From contig JBAZXA010000004.1 of the NCBI GenBank assembly GCA_041660045.1, positions 62,001-126,000 of the forward strand: a stretch of 64,000 nt of DNA, given 5' to 3'. Under the pieces are notes generated by a model that worked only from the letters and a program-made list of their open reading frames with translations, ran no database searches and had not been told where the DNA came from. The first letter of the stretch is position 1. Each line of letters starts with the position of its first letter. A program made the position numbers and the translations under genes. The stretch comes from WM-3-3 sp041660045. Its GTDB lineage: Bacteria > Pseudomonadota > Gammaproteobacteria > Methylococcales > Methylomonadaceae. Below are positions 1 through 7,632 of the stretch, piece by piece.

Positions 1-1088
1 TCACCACGGCCAGAAACTTTAAATTTATCTGGGTCGCCCGTGTCTTCCACTTTTAAGGCCACGTTATGCTGGAGTTCTTTTTCCAAACGGTCACGGATTT
101 GCCTTGATGTAACAAACTTACCTTCCTTTCCGGCAAAAGGTGAGTTATTGACTTGAAAGGTCATGGTGACCGTAGGTTCATCTACCGTTAATGGCGGTAA
201 TATTTCAATGCAATCAGGATGGCACAGCGTATCGGAAATTTCTAATTTCTCAATGCCGGTAAAGGCAACAATGTCACCTGCCCGAGCTTCTTCAACTTCC
301 ACACGATCCAAGCCGTGAAAGCCAAACACTTGTAAAATTTTACCTCGGCGCTCAACACCTTCGCGGCTGACGATGACCACTTGCATATTTGGTTTGATTG
401 TACCCCGCTGGATACGGCCTATACCTATAACACCGACATAGGTATTGTAATCCAGGGTAGTCACTTGCATTTGGAAAGCCCCTTCAAGGTCAACTTTTGG
501 TGGGCTGACTTTGTCAATAATGGTCTCAAACAAAGGCGTCATATCACCATCATCGACTGTTACTTCAAGACCTGCATAACCATTTAACGCCGAAGCATAC
601 ACAATTGGAAAATCAAGTTGCTCATCCGTAGCGCCAAGTCGATCAAACAAATCAAAGGTCTGGTCAACCACCCAATCAGGGCGGGCACCTGGACGGTCAA
701 TCTTATTAATCACGACGATAGGGTGTAATCCCAAAGCAAAGGCTTTTTGGGTAACAAAACGGGTTTGCGGCATGGGCCCATCAACGGCATCCACTAACAA
801 CAATACAGAATCCACCATCGACAAAACGCGCTCGACTTCACCACCAAAATCAGCATGACCCGGCGTATCAACAATATTGATATGATAGCCATTCCAATCT
901 AACGCCGTATTTTTGGCTAAAATGGTAATACCGCGCTCTTTTTCCAGATCATTAGAGTCCATCACCCGTTCTGTAAGTTTTGCATGCGCAGCAAAAGTAC
1001 CTGATTGCTGTAGCAGCTTGTCAACCAATGTCGTCTTACCATGGTCAACGTGTGCAATAATTGCAATATTCCTTAATTTTTCAATCAC
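1..1088 (-). CDS. typA: BipA/TypA ribosome-associated GTPase, 3' part outside window
   Basis: Translational GTPase of the TypA/BipA family, which binds ribosomes and affects assembly and stress responses. The visible 362 codons start MIEKLRNIAIIAHVDHGKTT. They carry the P-loop HVDHGKTT (about residues 12-19), the switch region GITILAKNT, the G3 motif DTPGHADF and the G4 motif NKID. The EF-Tu-like beta-barrel and the start of the EF-G-like domain follow before the sequence runs off position 1. No ATG fits; I chose the GTG at 1088 because it gives the family N-terminus exactly. It lies about 120 bp downstream of the rhodanese gene on the same strand and may be co-transcribed with it. The product name is near certain, the start is likely. 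Confidence 0.96.
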   Translation of the reverse strand, partial: MIEKLRNIAIIAHVDHGKTTLVDKLLQQSGTFAAHAKLTERVMDSNDLEKERGITILAKNTALDWNGYHINIVDTPGHADFGGEVERVLSMVDSVLLLVDAVDGPMPQTRFVTQKAFALGLHPIVVINKIDRPGARPDWVVDQTFDLFDRLGATDEQLDFPIVYASALNGYAGLEVTVDDGDMTPLFETIIDKVSPPKVDLEGAFQMQVTTLDYNTYVGVIGIGRIQRGTIKPNMQVVIVSREGVERRGKILQVFGFHGLDRVEVEEARAGDIVAFTGIEKLEISDTLCHPDCIEILPPLTVDEPTVTMTFQVNNSPFAGKEGKFVTSRQIRDRLEKELQHNVALKVEDTGDPDKFKVSGRG

Positions 1089-1208
1089 TTTAATGTACTC
1101 TAAGTTTAAACAAATAGGGTTAGGCTCTGCTTTTCAGCAAAGATAAAAAAATGTATAAGCAACCGAATGATTAAGCAGGTTTGGTCAAAACCGTTGACTT
1201 TTCGTCTT

Positions 1209-1601
1209 TTAGCTCTGTTCCCAGGGTAGGCCGTTAAATCGCCAACCACCCAGATTCCCTCGGTGCTTGTTGCCATCTAAAGCGCCTTCAAAGCCGTCTA
1301 CAATGTTGACAAGATGTTGGTAACCAATGGCCTCTAAGGCATTGGCGGCTTCCAGTGAGCGTTGGCCGCTACGGCACAGTAATAAAACTGGCACAGCCAA
1401 ATCGGGCACCTGTTTTTTTACCTCAGCAACAAATTGGCTATTAACCTGCCAATCGGGAGATTCTTTCCAGGGGATGTGGATAGCACCAATGGGATGCCCC
1501 ACAAAACCATGTTCCATTTTTGTCCTGACATCAATCAGCACAGCCTGGTTATTACTTTGCAATAAATCCCAGCAAGCCTTAGGTTGCAAATTTTCTATCA
1601 T
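1209..1601 (-). CDS. Single-domain rhodanese-like sulfurtransferase
   Basis: A 130-residue protein consisting of one rhodanese domain. The active-site loop CRSGQRS (about residues 80-86) has the catalytic cysteine and the following Arg/Ser residues that hold a persulfide. The N-terminal signature LIDVRTKMEHGFVGHPIGA is the CH2A-type strand and loop. The end (GGWRFNGLPWE) matches stand-alone rhodaneses that carry a conserved GGxxxW tail. It is cytoplasmic, with no signal peptide. Its ATG overlaps the TGA of the upstream methyltransferase as ATGA, so the two are probably translationally coupled. The sulfur acceptor cannot be read from the sequence. Confidence 0.9.
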   Translation of the reverse strand: MIENLQPKACWDLLQSNNQAVLIDVRTKMEHGFVGHPIGAIHIPWKESPDWQVNSQFVAEVKKQVPDLAVPVLLLCRSGQRSLEAANALEAIGYQHLVNIVDGFEGALDGNKHRGNLGGWRFNGLPWEQS

Positions 1602-2191
1602 AGCGCTTTCCCACAGATACGTTTTTGGCCAATGAATTGGGCTTCGCCCCTCAAACCTTGGTTGCTATTGCCTATTTGCCCATTCTCTCTGTAAAAGAGC
1701 ACCTTGAGTGGCGAAAACAATTCTAACAGCTCGTTATCAGCGAGTAAGTAAGCAGGATTATTTGGGCCGCGCTGGCTAGTCTTATCGAAAGTATAGGTTT
1801 GATAGAACAACAAGCCACCGTCCTTAAGTGCGCCTATTATCGCATCCTTCAAGGTACGGTCAAGGAATCGGCCAATAATAACTACATCAAAACATGGCTT
1901 TTCTAGCTTTAAAAGCTCTACCGCCTTTACCGAAGCCTCTACAGGCAAGCCTTGTGCAAGAGCCTGGCTAGCTAACCAACTAATCGCGACAGAAGAAATA
2001 TCCCAGGCCATCACCTTTAAGCCTTGCTTGGCCAAAAACATGGCATTGGCACCTAAACCGCAGGCCAAATCCAACGCCAGCCCAGTCTTAGGCAATAAAA
2101 AAGCGTTTTCCACTAAAACCTGGGCAGGTGTAATTTGCGTCTTGTCAGCTGTACTATAAATTTGATCCCATTTATTGCTTAAAGCCTGCAT
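1598..2191 (-). CDS. Class I SAM-dependent methyltransferase, TehB-like
   Basis: A 197-residue Rossmann-fold methyltransferase. Motif I is LDLACGLGANAMFLAKQG (about residues 40-57), followed by the acidic end of strand 2 in VMAWDIS. The motif IV region is CFDVVIIGRFLD. Similar small enzymes are annotated TehB-like or methyltransferase domain 25; their substrates are often unknown. The start codon shares one base with the LysR stop (TAATG) and the stop overlaps the rhodanese start (ATGA), giving a tightly packed three-gene unit. The pairing with a rhodanese suggests sulfur or chalcogen-related chemistry, but that is inference only. Confidence 0.82.
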   Translation of the reverse strand: MQALSNKWDQIYSTADKTQITPAQVLVENAFLLPKTGLALDLACGLGANAMFLAKQGLKVMAWDISSVAISWLASQALAQGLPVEASVKAVELLKLEKPCFDVVIIGRFLDRTLKDAIIGALKDGGLLFYQTYTFDKTSQRGPNNPAYLLADNELLELFSPLKVLFYRENGQIGNSNQGLRGEAQFIGQKRICGKAL

Positions 2192-3099
2192 TACTCAAGG
2201 CTAGGCATACTCGCCCGATGTTCTAACCAGGCCTGTAAGAAATCCATGAAACTGCGTACTTTAGCCGATAAATATTTGCGGTGCGGATAAACAGCGTGTA
2301 TATCTAATGGCGGTAAGGCATAGTTTTCCAAGACCACTTTCAATTTACCTTTTTCTATGTCACTACCCAAAATATATGTGGGCAACATGACCAGACCTAG
2401 ACCATTTAAGGCGGCAATCCGAATAGGGTGGGCGGCATTCGCTTGAATCCGGCCTGACACATTCATCACAATATAGCCATTCTCACCTTTAAATTGCCAT
2501 TTATTTCTAGGTGGTATCGCCCAATTGAATAAACAGCTATGGTTAACCAAATCCTCTGGTTTTTCAGGAATACCAAACTTTTCAAAGTATTCTGGTGAAC
2601 CACAAACCACTTGCGGTGAACTTGCCAATTTTCTGGCGACCATACTGGTATCTTCTAAAGCACCTAAATGGATAGCTACATCAATACCTTCATCAATCAA
2701 ATCACCCGGGCTGCCCTGTAAAACCATATCCACTGTCAGATCAGGATGTAGTTTTAAAAATTCCGATAATGCCCTAGCAATATGGGTGGCACCTATCACG
2801 GGTGGCGCACTAATTTTTAACAAGCCCCGTGGTTCAGTTTGTAAATGAGTTACTGCTGATTCCATTTCATCAACATCGGCCAGCACTTGCTGGCAGCGCT
2901 CCAAATAAGATGCCCCCACTTCCGTTAAACTTAAGCTACGTGTCGTCCGATTGAATAATCGGGTGCCTAAATTGCTCTCAAGTTGCATGATATGCTTAGT
3001 CGCCATCGCCCTAGAAATGCCTAAATCACGGGCACCACCTGCAAAGCTGCCGGACTTGGCTACCCGCACAAATACATTCATGCTTGTTAATTTATCCAC
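2191..3099 (-). CDS. LysR-type transcriptional regulator
   Basis: A 302-residue LysR-family DNA-binding protein. The N-terminal winged helix-turn-helix spans about residues 1-60 (FVRVAKSGSFAGGARDLGIS, then the typical LFNRTTRSLSLTE). The effector-binding domain begins near GLLKISAPPVIG, and the C-terminus resembles the CrgA/DsdC-like subgroup. I chose the GTG at 3099 because AGGGG lies five bases upstream; an ATG at 3081 is the alternative. The regulator is divergent from a predicted small RNA, and an 11-bp inverted repeat lies between them, a common arrangement for LysR proteins and their targets. The effector is unknown. Confidence 0.92.
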   Translation of the reverse strand: MDKLTSMNVFVRVAKSGSFAGGARDLGISRAMATKHIMQLESNLGTRLFNRTTRSLSLTEVGASYLERCQQVLADVDEMESAVTHLQTEPRGLLKISAPPVIGATHIARALSEFLKLHPDLTVDMVLQGSPGDLIDEGIDVAIHLGALEDTSMVARKLASSPQVVCGSPEYFEKFGIPEKPEDLVNHSCLFNWAIPPRNKWQFKGENGYIVMNVSGRIQANAAHPIRIAALNGLGLVMLPTYILGSDIEKGKLKVVLENYALPPLDIHAVYPHRKYLSAKVRSFMDFLQAWLEHRASMPSLE

Positions 3100-3149
3100 A
3101 AAAACCCCTAAGCCACTGATATAAAGTATGAAGCGGCAATCCTTCAGGC

Positions 3150-3192
3150 GTCTGGCTAGTGTATCGCTAATTTAGAAATAAACTAGCCAGAC
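3150..3192. promoter_or_regulatory. 11-bp perfect inverted repeat, candidate LysR operator
   Basis: The left arm GTCTGGCTAGT (3150-3160) and right arm ACTAGCCAGAC (3182-3192) are perfectly complementary, with a 21-base spacer. Arm centres are 32 bp apart, about three helical turns, which suits a multimeric DNA-binding protein. No T-run follows on either strand, so this is not an intrinsic terminator. It lies 50 bp upstream of the lysR start and 70 bp upstream of the promoter facing the other way. Function as an operator is inferred from position and symmetry. Confidence 0.5.
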
Positions 3193-3262
3193 CAAAAAGA
3201 TTGAACAGTTAATATTATGTTTTATATTCTAAAAGGAAACAATAAATTTATTATTAGCCTAA

Positions 3263-3290
3263 TTGTATCCAATAAAGATCCTTGTATACT
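3263..3290 (+). promoter_or_regulatory. Sigma-70-like promoter for predicted small RNA
   Basis: A -35 box TTGTAT (3263-3268), a 16-bp spacer and a -10 box TATACT (3285-3290) predict transcription on the plus strand starting near 3297. No open reading frame follows on that strand; hairpins and a terminator do. This is the best promoter match in the 382-bp gap between lysR and the polysaccharide locus. Confidence 0.6.
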
Positions 3291-3296
3291 AGCACC

Positions 3297-3455
3297 ATGT
3301 TTTCAATGTAGCCTTGGCCATTGAAAAGCAATAGGTTGCAAATCTAGCCTATTAATGCTGTACACCTCCTGGTGTTGTACCTACAAGCAGATCCTCCTCA
3401 TATATTCTGCTTGATTTTTCAGCCTCTCTTTGCCTTGCACTGAGGGGTTTTTTTT
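3297..3455 (+). ncRNA. Predicted small RNA with C-rich hairpin loops
   Basis: About 159 nt following a good promoter and ending in an intrinsic terminator, with no coding potential. Visible hairpins are: TTTTCAATG/CATTGAAAA (3300-3308 with 3319-3327); AATAGG/CCTATT (3330-3335 with 3348-3353); ACACC/GGTGT with the tetraloop TCCT (3362-3375); AAGCAGA/TCTGCTT with loop TCCTCCTCATATAT (3385-3412); and the terminator stem. Two loops expose CUCCU-type sequence complementary to Shine-Dalgarno sites, as in known trans-acting small RNAs with C-rich loops. The 382-bp gap 3100-3481 contains this element, its promoter and the inverted repeat; I see no protein gene there. The complementary strand has GGA in the same loops, so a minus-strand CsrA-binding RNA was considered, but promoter and terminator both point to the plus strand. 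Confidence 0.55.
3423..3455 (+). terminator. Intrinsic terminator of predicted small RNA
   Basis: Stem CCTCTC (3423-3428) pairs with GAGGGG (3442-3447) over a 13-base loop, with one G-U pair, and eight T residues follow (3448-3455). The T-run is on the plus strand only, so it does not serve the polysaccharide operon that ends at 3482 on the minus strand. Confidence 0.65.
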
Positions 3456-3481
3456 ATTCCACCGCATTAACTACAGCTTAT

Positions 3482-5329
3482 TCAACCCTCGTCACAACTC
3501 ATCCGCTGATACTCAGGAACCAATTCTTGTAATATCCCTAATAACGCCTGGGCGCCACTTTTTTGGCAAGCCCGATCAAGCTGTTCTATGTGCGTAGCCC
3601 AAGCAGCCTTGTTATAAAGCCTAGCTTGCGCCAATAAAAGTTTTTCATAACCTGTCGCCTGTAATAATTCATGCTCATGAAATAATTCTTCATGTAATTT
3701 TTCACCCGGCCGCAGTCCAATATATTTTATTTCAATATCGTCGCCAACACGTTTACCGCTTAGTCTAATCATTTGTTCCGCCAAATAATTTATTTTAATC
3801 GGCTCCCCCATGTTTAGTACATAAACTTCACCACCTTGGCCTACGACTTCCGCTTGCATGATTAACTGGCACGCTTCCGGTATGGTCATAAAATAGCGGC
3901 TAATTTCTGGATGGGTGACAGTTACTGGCCCGCCCGCCTTAATTTGTTCACGAAACAGAGGTACAACACTACCTGCTGAATCCAATACATTACCAAAACG
4001 CACAGTAATAAATCGGGTAGCTGTTTCACTGTTTAAATTTTGGCATAAAATTTCTGCCGCCCTTTTGGTTGCCCCCATAATATTGGTGGGGTTGACGGCC
4101 TTGTCCGTGGAGATGAGAATAAACTTTTCCACCCCAGCCGCAATCGCATTCTCAGCAACAACTTTAGTGCCTATCACATTATTAAGCACTGCCTCACACA
4201 CCTGGCTTTCCAATAACGGTACATGTTTATACGCCGCAGCATGAAATATAACCTGGGGTTTAAAATTTTCAATTGCGTTCTGGATGGACAAACGATTGGT
4301 TATATCACCCAAAACCACGACATGGGTATTTTCTGAGCCTAGCTTTTTCAGCACATTATCAATCTTATATAAATTAAACTCGGATTGATCAAATACAACT
4401 AATTTACTGGGCTTAGTACGCATTAATTGCTTACAAAGTTCTGAACCGATAGACCCCCCGCCGCCGGTCACCATGATACGTTTACCCGCCAAACTTTCGG
4501 TAATACGCGGCCAATCCAATTGAATAGGCTCCCGGCTTAAAACATCTTCAATGGAGACATCACGCAATATTTCGCGAGTACTTGTGCCCGCCAGAACATC
4601 TTTTACCGAAGGTAAGGTTTGAAAGGGCACCCCACATAATTCGCACACATCCACGATATGACGCATTTGCCTATCCGTCGCTGACGGCACAGCGATCAAA
4701 ATAACTTCAATATTCAAAAGTTTGACAAATTCAGGCAGTTTATCGGTTGCACCTACTACCCGTAAGCCCCTAATTTCGCATTTGCGTTTGTGTGCCGCAT
4801 CATCAACAAAAGCGACCGGTACATAGCCTGAATTACGTTCGCCCAACAAATCCCTTACCAACATATCACCCGCAGTGCCAGCACCCACGATTAACGCCCG
4901 TTTACCGGTACGCTCCATCAGCACATTTTCTTTCCAAAAACGGTAACACATGCGCGGTACGCTTAACAATAACAGCAATAAAAACATATACAACGGCGGC
5001 ACGGCACGGGGAACACCATGTAACCGGTCATACAAAAAAAAGCTGATTAATATTAGGCTAATACCAATAAGAACAGATTTGCTGATCCTGATTAAATCGG
5101 GCATGGACGAAAACCGCCAAACGCCTCGGTATAAACCCAGCATCCAAAACACAACGCCTTGGATTAATAAGACATAAGGCAGATCCCGTTTTAAATCTAG
5201 CAAAAAATTGCCTGGAATTTCGGCCAAATTAAAGCGTAGCCAATAGGCTCCTGCCCAAGCAGCACCCGTCATCATTAAATCGTGGAGAAAGATAGTGGTA
5301 CGCGAACGAAATTTAAATTTTGCCAACAC
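3482..5329 (-). CDS. WbpM/CapD-like membrane UDP-GlcNAc 4,6-dehydratase
   Basis: A 615-residue membrane-anchored nucleotide-sugar dehydratase of the WbpM/CapD/PglF family. About four hydrophobic segments lie within residues 1-130. A first nucleotide-binding-like region (ALIVGAGTAGDMLVRDL, about 145) precedes the catalytic short-chain-dehydrogenase domain starting at MVTGGGGSIGSELC (about 286). The family's STDKAVNPTNIMGATKR stretch shows Met in place of the usual catalytic Tyr, with Lys four residues on, as in WbpM. It should form UDP-4-keto-6-deoxy-GlcNAc, the precursor of FucNAc or QuiNAc sugars. It is the last gene of the locus, next to the initiating transferase, like the wbpKLM end of Pseudomonas O-antigen clusters. 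The start is GTG; an ATG at residue 19 is less likely. Confidence 0.9.
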   Translation of the reverse strand: MLAKFKFRSRTTIFLHDLMMTGAAWAGAYWLRFNLAEIPGNFLLDLKRDLPYVLLIQGVVFWMLGLYRGVWRFSSMPDLIRISKSVLIGISLILISFFLYDRLHGVPRAVPPLYMFLLLLLLSVPRMCYRFWKENVLMERTGKRALIVGAGTAGDMLVRDLLGERNSGYVPVAFVDDAAHKRKCEIRGLRVVGATDKLPEFVKLLNIEVILIAVPSATDRQMRHIVDVCELCGVPFQTLPSVKDVLAGTSTREILRDVSIEDVLSREPIQLDWPRITESLAGKRIMVTGGGGSIGSELCKQLMRTKPSKLVVFDQSEFNLYKIDNVLKKLGSENTHVVVLGDITNRLSIQNAIENFKPQVIFHAAAYKHVPLLESQVCEAVLNNVIGTKVVAENAIAAGVEKFILISTDKAVNPTNIMGATKRAAEILCQNLNSETATRFITVRFGNVLDSAGSVVPLFREQIKAGGPVTVTHPEISRYFMTIPEACQLIMQAEVVGQGGEVYVLNMGEPIKINYLAEQMIRLSGKRVGDDIEIKYIGLRPGEKLHEELFHEHELLQATGYEKLLLAQARLYNKAAWATHIEQLDRACQKSGAQALLGILQELVPEYQRMSCDEG

Positions 5330-5383
5330 AAATTTGACGCTAAAGTAATATATAAAGCGCCGCAGTATAGCAAATTTAACTAG

Positions 5384-6388
5384 CTAGGACTTGCCGGCAT
5401 TAAACTTAACGGCAAGAATACCTAACGGTAAATAAGCCATACTTAAAGCAGCAACATTAAAAACCGGGAATTTTGCAGCCAAAAATGCTAACGGTAGCAA
5501 CCAAAACACATTTATCCCTGCTACTGCCAAGAGGGTTTTAAGATGCCCATATTGCCTAGCCGCGTGTTGGTAAGCATGGCTACAATGGGCTAAATACCAT
5601 TTTTGCCCGGACAGATAACGCCGAATTAAGGTGACAGTGGCATCACTAATAAACACAGCGAGTAATATTAACCCGACAAAAAGCAAGTTAGCACTGAGTT
5701 GCGTAGACATCAGAATCAGTACACCTAACACAAACCCCAAAAAACCACTGCCTACGTCGCCCATAAAAATTTTAGCTGGCGGCCAATTCCAAAGTAAAAA
5801 ACCCGCAGATGCTAAGGCTAAACTCAACGCCATAACACTCAAATGCGGATCTAAATCACATAAAAACCAGGCCAATGCCGCTGAAACAAAGATCGCCTCG
5901 GAAGCGGCAATGCCATCAATACCATCCATAAAATTATACAGATTGAGTAGCCACACCAAACCTAACACGGCAACCATATCACCAAGTAAACCTAAATTAA
6001 GGCTAATAGGGCCAATTGCTAGCAAGGGCAAACCGTTTAACCCATAAACTGCTGCCACAGCCGTAATTAAATGCACAGCAAACCGCCAACGCGCCGGCAC
6101 ATGTTGATGGTCATCCCAAAAGCCAATAGCCGCTACCATTAAACCTAAGCCCAGCGCTATAAAATCTGCCCATTTAAGGCTGCCAACCCAAAACTGCCAG
6201 ACTAAAACTAAGAAAAACACTAGGGCAATTGCCAAGCCACCACCTCTTGGTGTCGGCATTTGGTGGGAACTTCGTGGGTTAGGGACATCCAAGAGCTTTT
6301 TAAGCGCGTATTGCCTAATCAAGCAAACGCTGCCCAACGAAAACAAAAAAATGCCTACACACAACACTAAGCCTAGCCAAGAGAACAT
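5384..6388 (-). CDS. WecA/WbpL-like polyprenyl-phosphate glycosyl-1-phosphate transferase
   Basis: Polytopic enzyme of the MraY/WecA superfamily, which transfers a HexNAc-1-phosphate to undecaprenyl phosphate to start O-antigen synthesis. Roughly ten membrane helices are visible. Signature motifs are PRGGGLAIAL after the first helix, the acidic FWDDHQHVP loop, NLYNFMDGIDGIAASEA (catalytic Asp region) and MGDVGSGFLGF. The cytoplasmic Arg/His-rich loop near the end (AHCSHAYQHAAR) matches the family's C-terminal HxH region. I chose the ATG at 6388; a GTG at 6421 would add 11 residues and neither has a clear ribosome-binding site. Sitting between a dehydratase and a reductase, it probably uses UDP-FucNAc or UDP-QuiNAc; specificity is inferred. 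The 275 bases upstream hold no gene that I can see, only a weak TTGATA box at 6465-6470. Confidence 0.9.
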   Translation of the reverse strand: MFSWLGLVLCVGIFLFSLGSVCLIRQYALKKLLDVPNPRSSHQMPTPRGGGLAIALVFFLVLVWQFWVGSLKWADFIALGLGLMVAAIGFWDDHQHVPARWRFAVHLITAVAAVYGLNGLPLLAIGPISLNLGLLGDMVAVLGLVWLLNLYNFMDGIDGIAASEAIFVSAALAWFLCDLDPHLSVMALSLALASAGFLLWNWPPAKIFMGDVGSGFLGFVLGVLILMSTQLSANLLFVGLILLAVFISDATVTLIRRYLSGQKWYLAHCSHAYQHAARQYGHLKTLLAVAGINVFWLLPLAFLAAKFPVFNVAALSMAYLPLGILAVKFNAGKS

Positions 6389-6663
6389 AGGAATTAAACA
6401 GTGGCTATACAATCCTGACACGATATTTTTTTAACCTGCAATATAAATCTAGTCATGATGGCCCTATCAAAATAATGGACTACTGCACTTAGGCATAAAT
6501 TATCTTTGAACGCCCGGCTGCCTAGCCCCATCAGAATAAGCCCTCATATTGTCACTACGCCAATGTAAAACGGTTAAAATACAGACTCCCGAGCATGCCG
6601 CTGGTAAAGCCCTTATTGCCCAAAACTTGTTTGATTCGGCAATCCCCATATAAACAGACTAGC

Positions 6664-7632
6664 TTAAAGACGTTTCAACCTGTTATCTACATAATGCCGT
6701 GCGGTTTGCAATAAAGCCTCATCCAAACTAATTTTAGGTGACCAGCCCAGCAAAGCGCAGGTTTTCTCCACATCCACTTGTAAGTTACCACATAAGCGTT
6801 GCGCCAACCCTGCCTTCCCCAGGACTGATAATAAGCCTTGCAGCCAACGCATCGGCACTGGCAGCAACCTAGGTTGTTTGCCCATTGCCGCGGCAAGGCG
6901 CTTGATAAGCTCAGTAGTTGATACATTTTCGCCATCACTGACTAAAAAAACGTGATTGGCCGCAGATGGATGCTGTAAACACAGCATTATTAAATCAAGC
7001 AAATTATCCAAGGCAACCAAACTACGGCAATTATTAATGCGGCCTAAAGGTAGCGGCCAACTTTGATGTATAGCTTTTAGCAGCGTATGAAAATTAGCCT
7101 TAACAGCCGGGCCATAAACCAGAGGCGGCCTAATCACCACTAGCTCCATGCCCGTTTCTAAAGCTATTTGATGTAAACCAACCTCAGCTTCATATTTCGA
7201 CTGGGCATACGCACCCTCCGGATTGGGCTTATCGTCGGCCGTAAACGGCAGGTTAGGCAATGTGTATTCACCATTGACTTTAAGCGTGCTCAAAAAAATA
7301 AAGCGTTTTACGCCAGCACGTGCCGCTTGCCGGGCAAGATTCAAACTACCCTCAACATTGGTTTTACGGAATGCCAGCAACGGATCCGCCGCACGCTCTC
7401 GCATAACATGCACCCGTGCAGCTAAATGCACAACTACATCAACCCCCATTAAGGCAGGCTTGCAATTTGTCCGCCCGTCCAACGCAGCCAAGCTAAATAG
7501 GCGTACCCCTAAAGGCAAATTAGCAGATAGACTCCTGACAGCTGCATTTACCTGATGGCCTTGGGCGATTAAGCTTGCGCATAACGCTTGGCCTATAAAA
7601 CCAGTAGCGCCTGTTACCAAAACTTTACTCAT
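6664..7632 (-). CDS. NAD-dependent epimerase/reductase of nucleotide sugars, WbpK-like
   Basis: A 322-residue extended short-chain dehydrogenase. The NAD(P)-binding motif is GATGFIGQ (about residues 8-15), the active-site Ser is in FLSTLKVNGE and the catalytic YAQSK gives Tyr-x3-Lys near residue 142. It most resembles 4-keto reductases that act after a WbpM-type dehydratase to give UDP-FucNAc or UDP-QuiNAc, but the 4-epimerase subfamily has the same motifs. Its ATG overlaps the stop of the upstream glycosyltransferase as ATGA. The partner WbpM-like and WbpL-like genes follow downstream, forming a primer-sugar trio. Confidence 0.84.
   Translation of the reverse strand: MSKVLVTGATGFIGQALCASLIAQGHQVNAAVRSLSANLPLGVRLFSLAALDGRTNCKPALMGVDVVVHLAARVHVMRERAADPLLAFRKTNVEGSLNLARQAARAGVKRFIFLSTLKVNGEYTLPNLPFTADDKPNPEGAYAQSKYEAEVGLHQIALETGMELVVIRPPLVYGPAVKANFHTLLKAIHQSWPLPLGRINNCRSLVALDNLLDLIMLCLQHPSAANHVFLVSDGENVSTTELIKRLAAAMGKQPRLLPVPMRWLQGLLSVLGKAGLAQRLCGNLQVDVEKTCALLGWSPKISLDEALLQTARHYVDNRLKRL

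Noticed and set aside
381..1146. Plus-strand open frames opposite bipA, and many similar plus-strand frames elsewhere
   Set aside because: They run antisense to well-recognised genes, lack domain features and have no ribosome-binding sites.
1100..1150. Hairpin CTTTGC/GCAGAG before bipA as a terminator
   Set aside because: Short stem with a G-U pair and no T-run on either strand.
3360..3420. Minus-strand RsmY/CsrB-type RNA with GGA loops
   Set aside because: The complementary strand does show AGGA in hairpin loops, but promoter and T8 terminator are both on the plus strand, and only two such loops exist.
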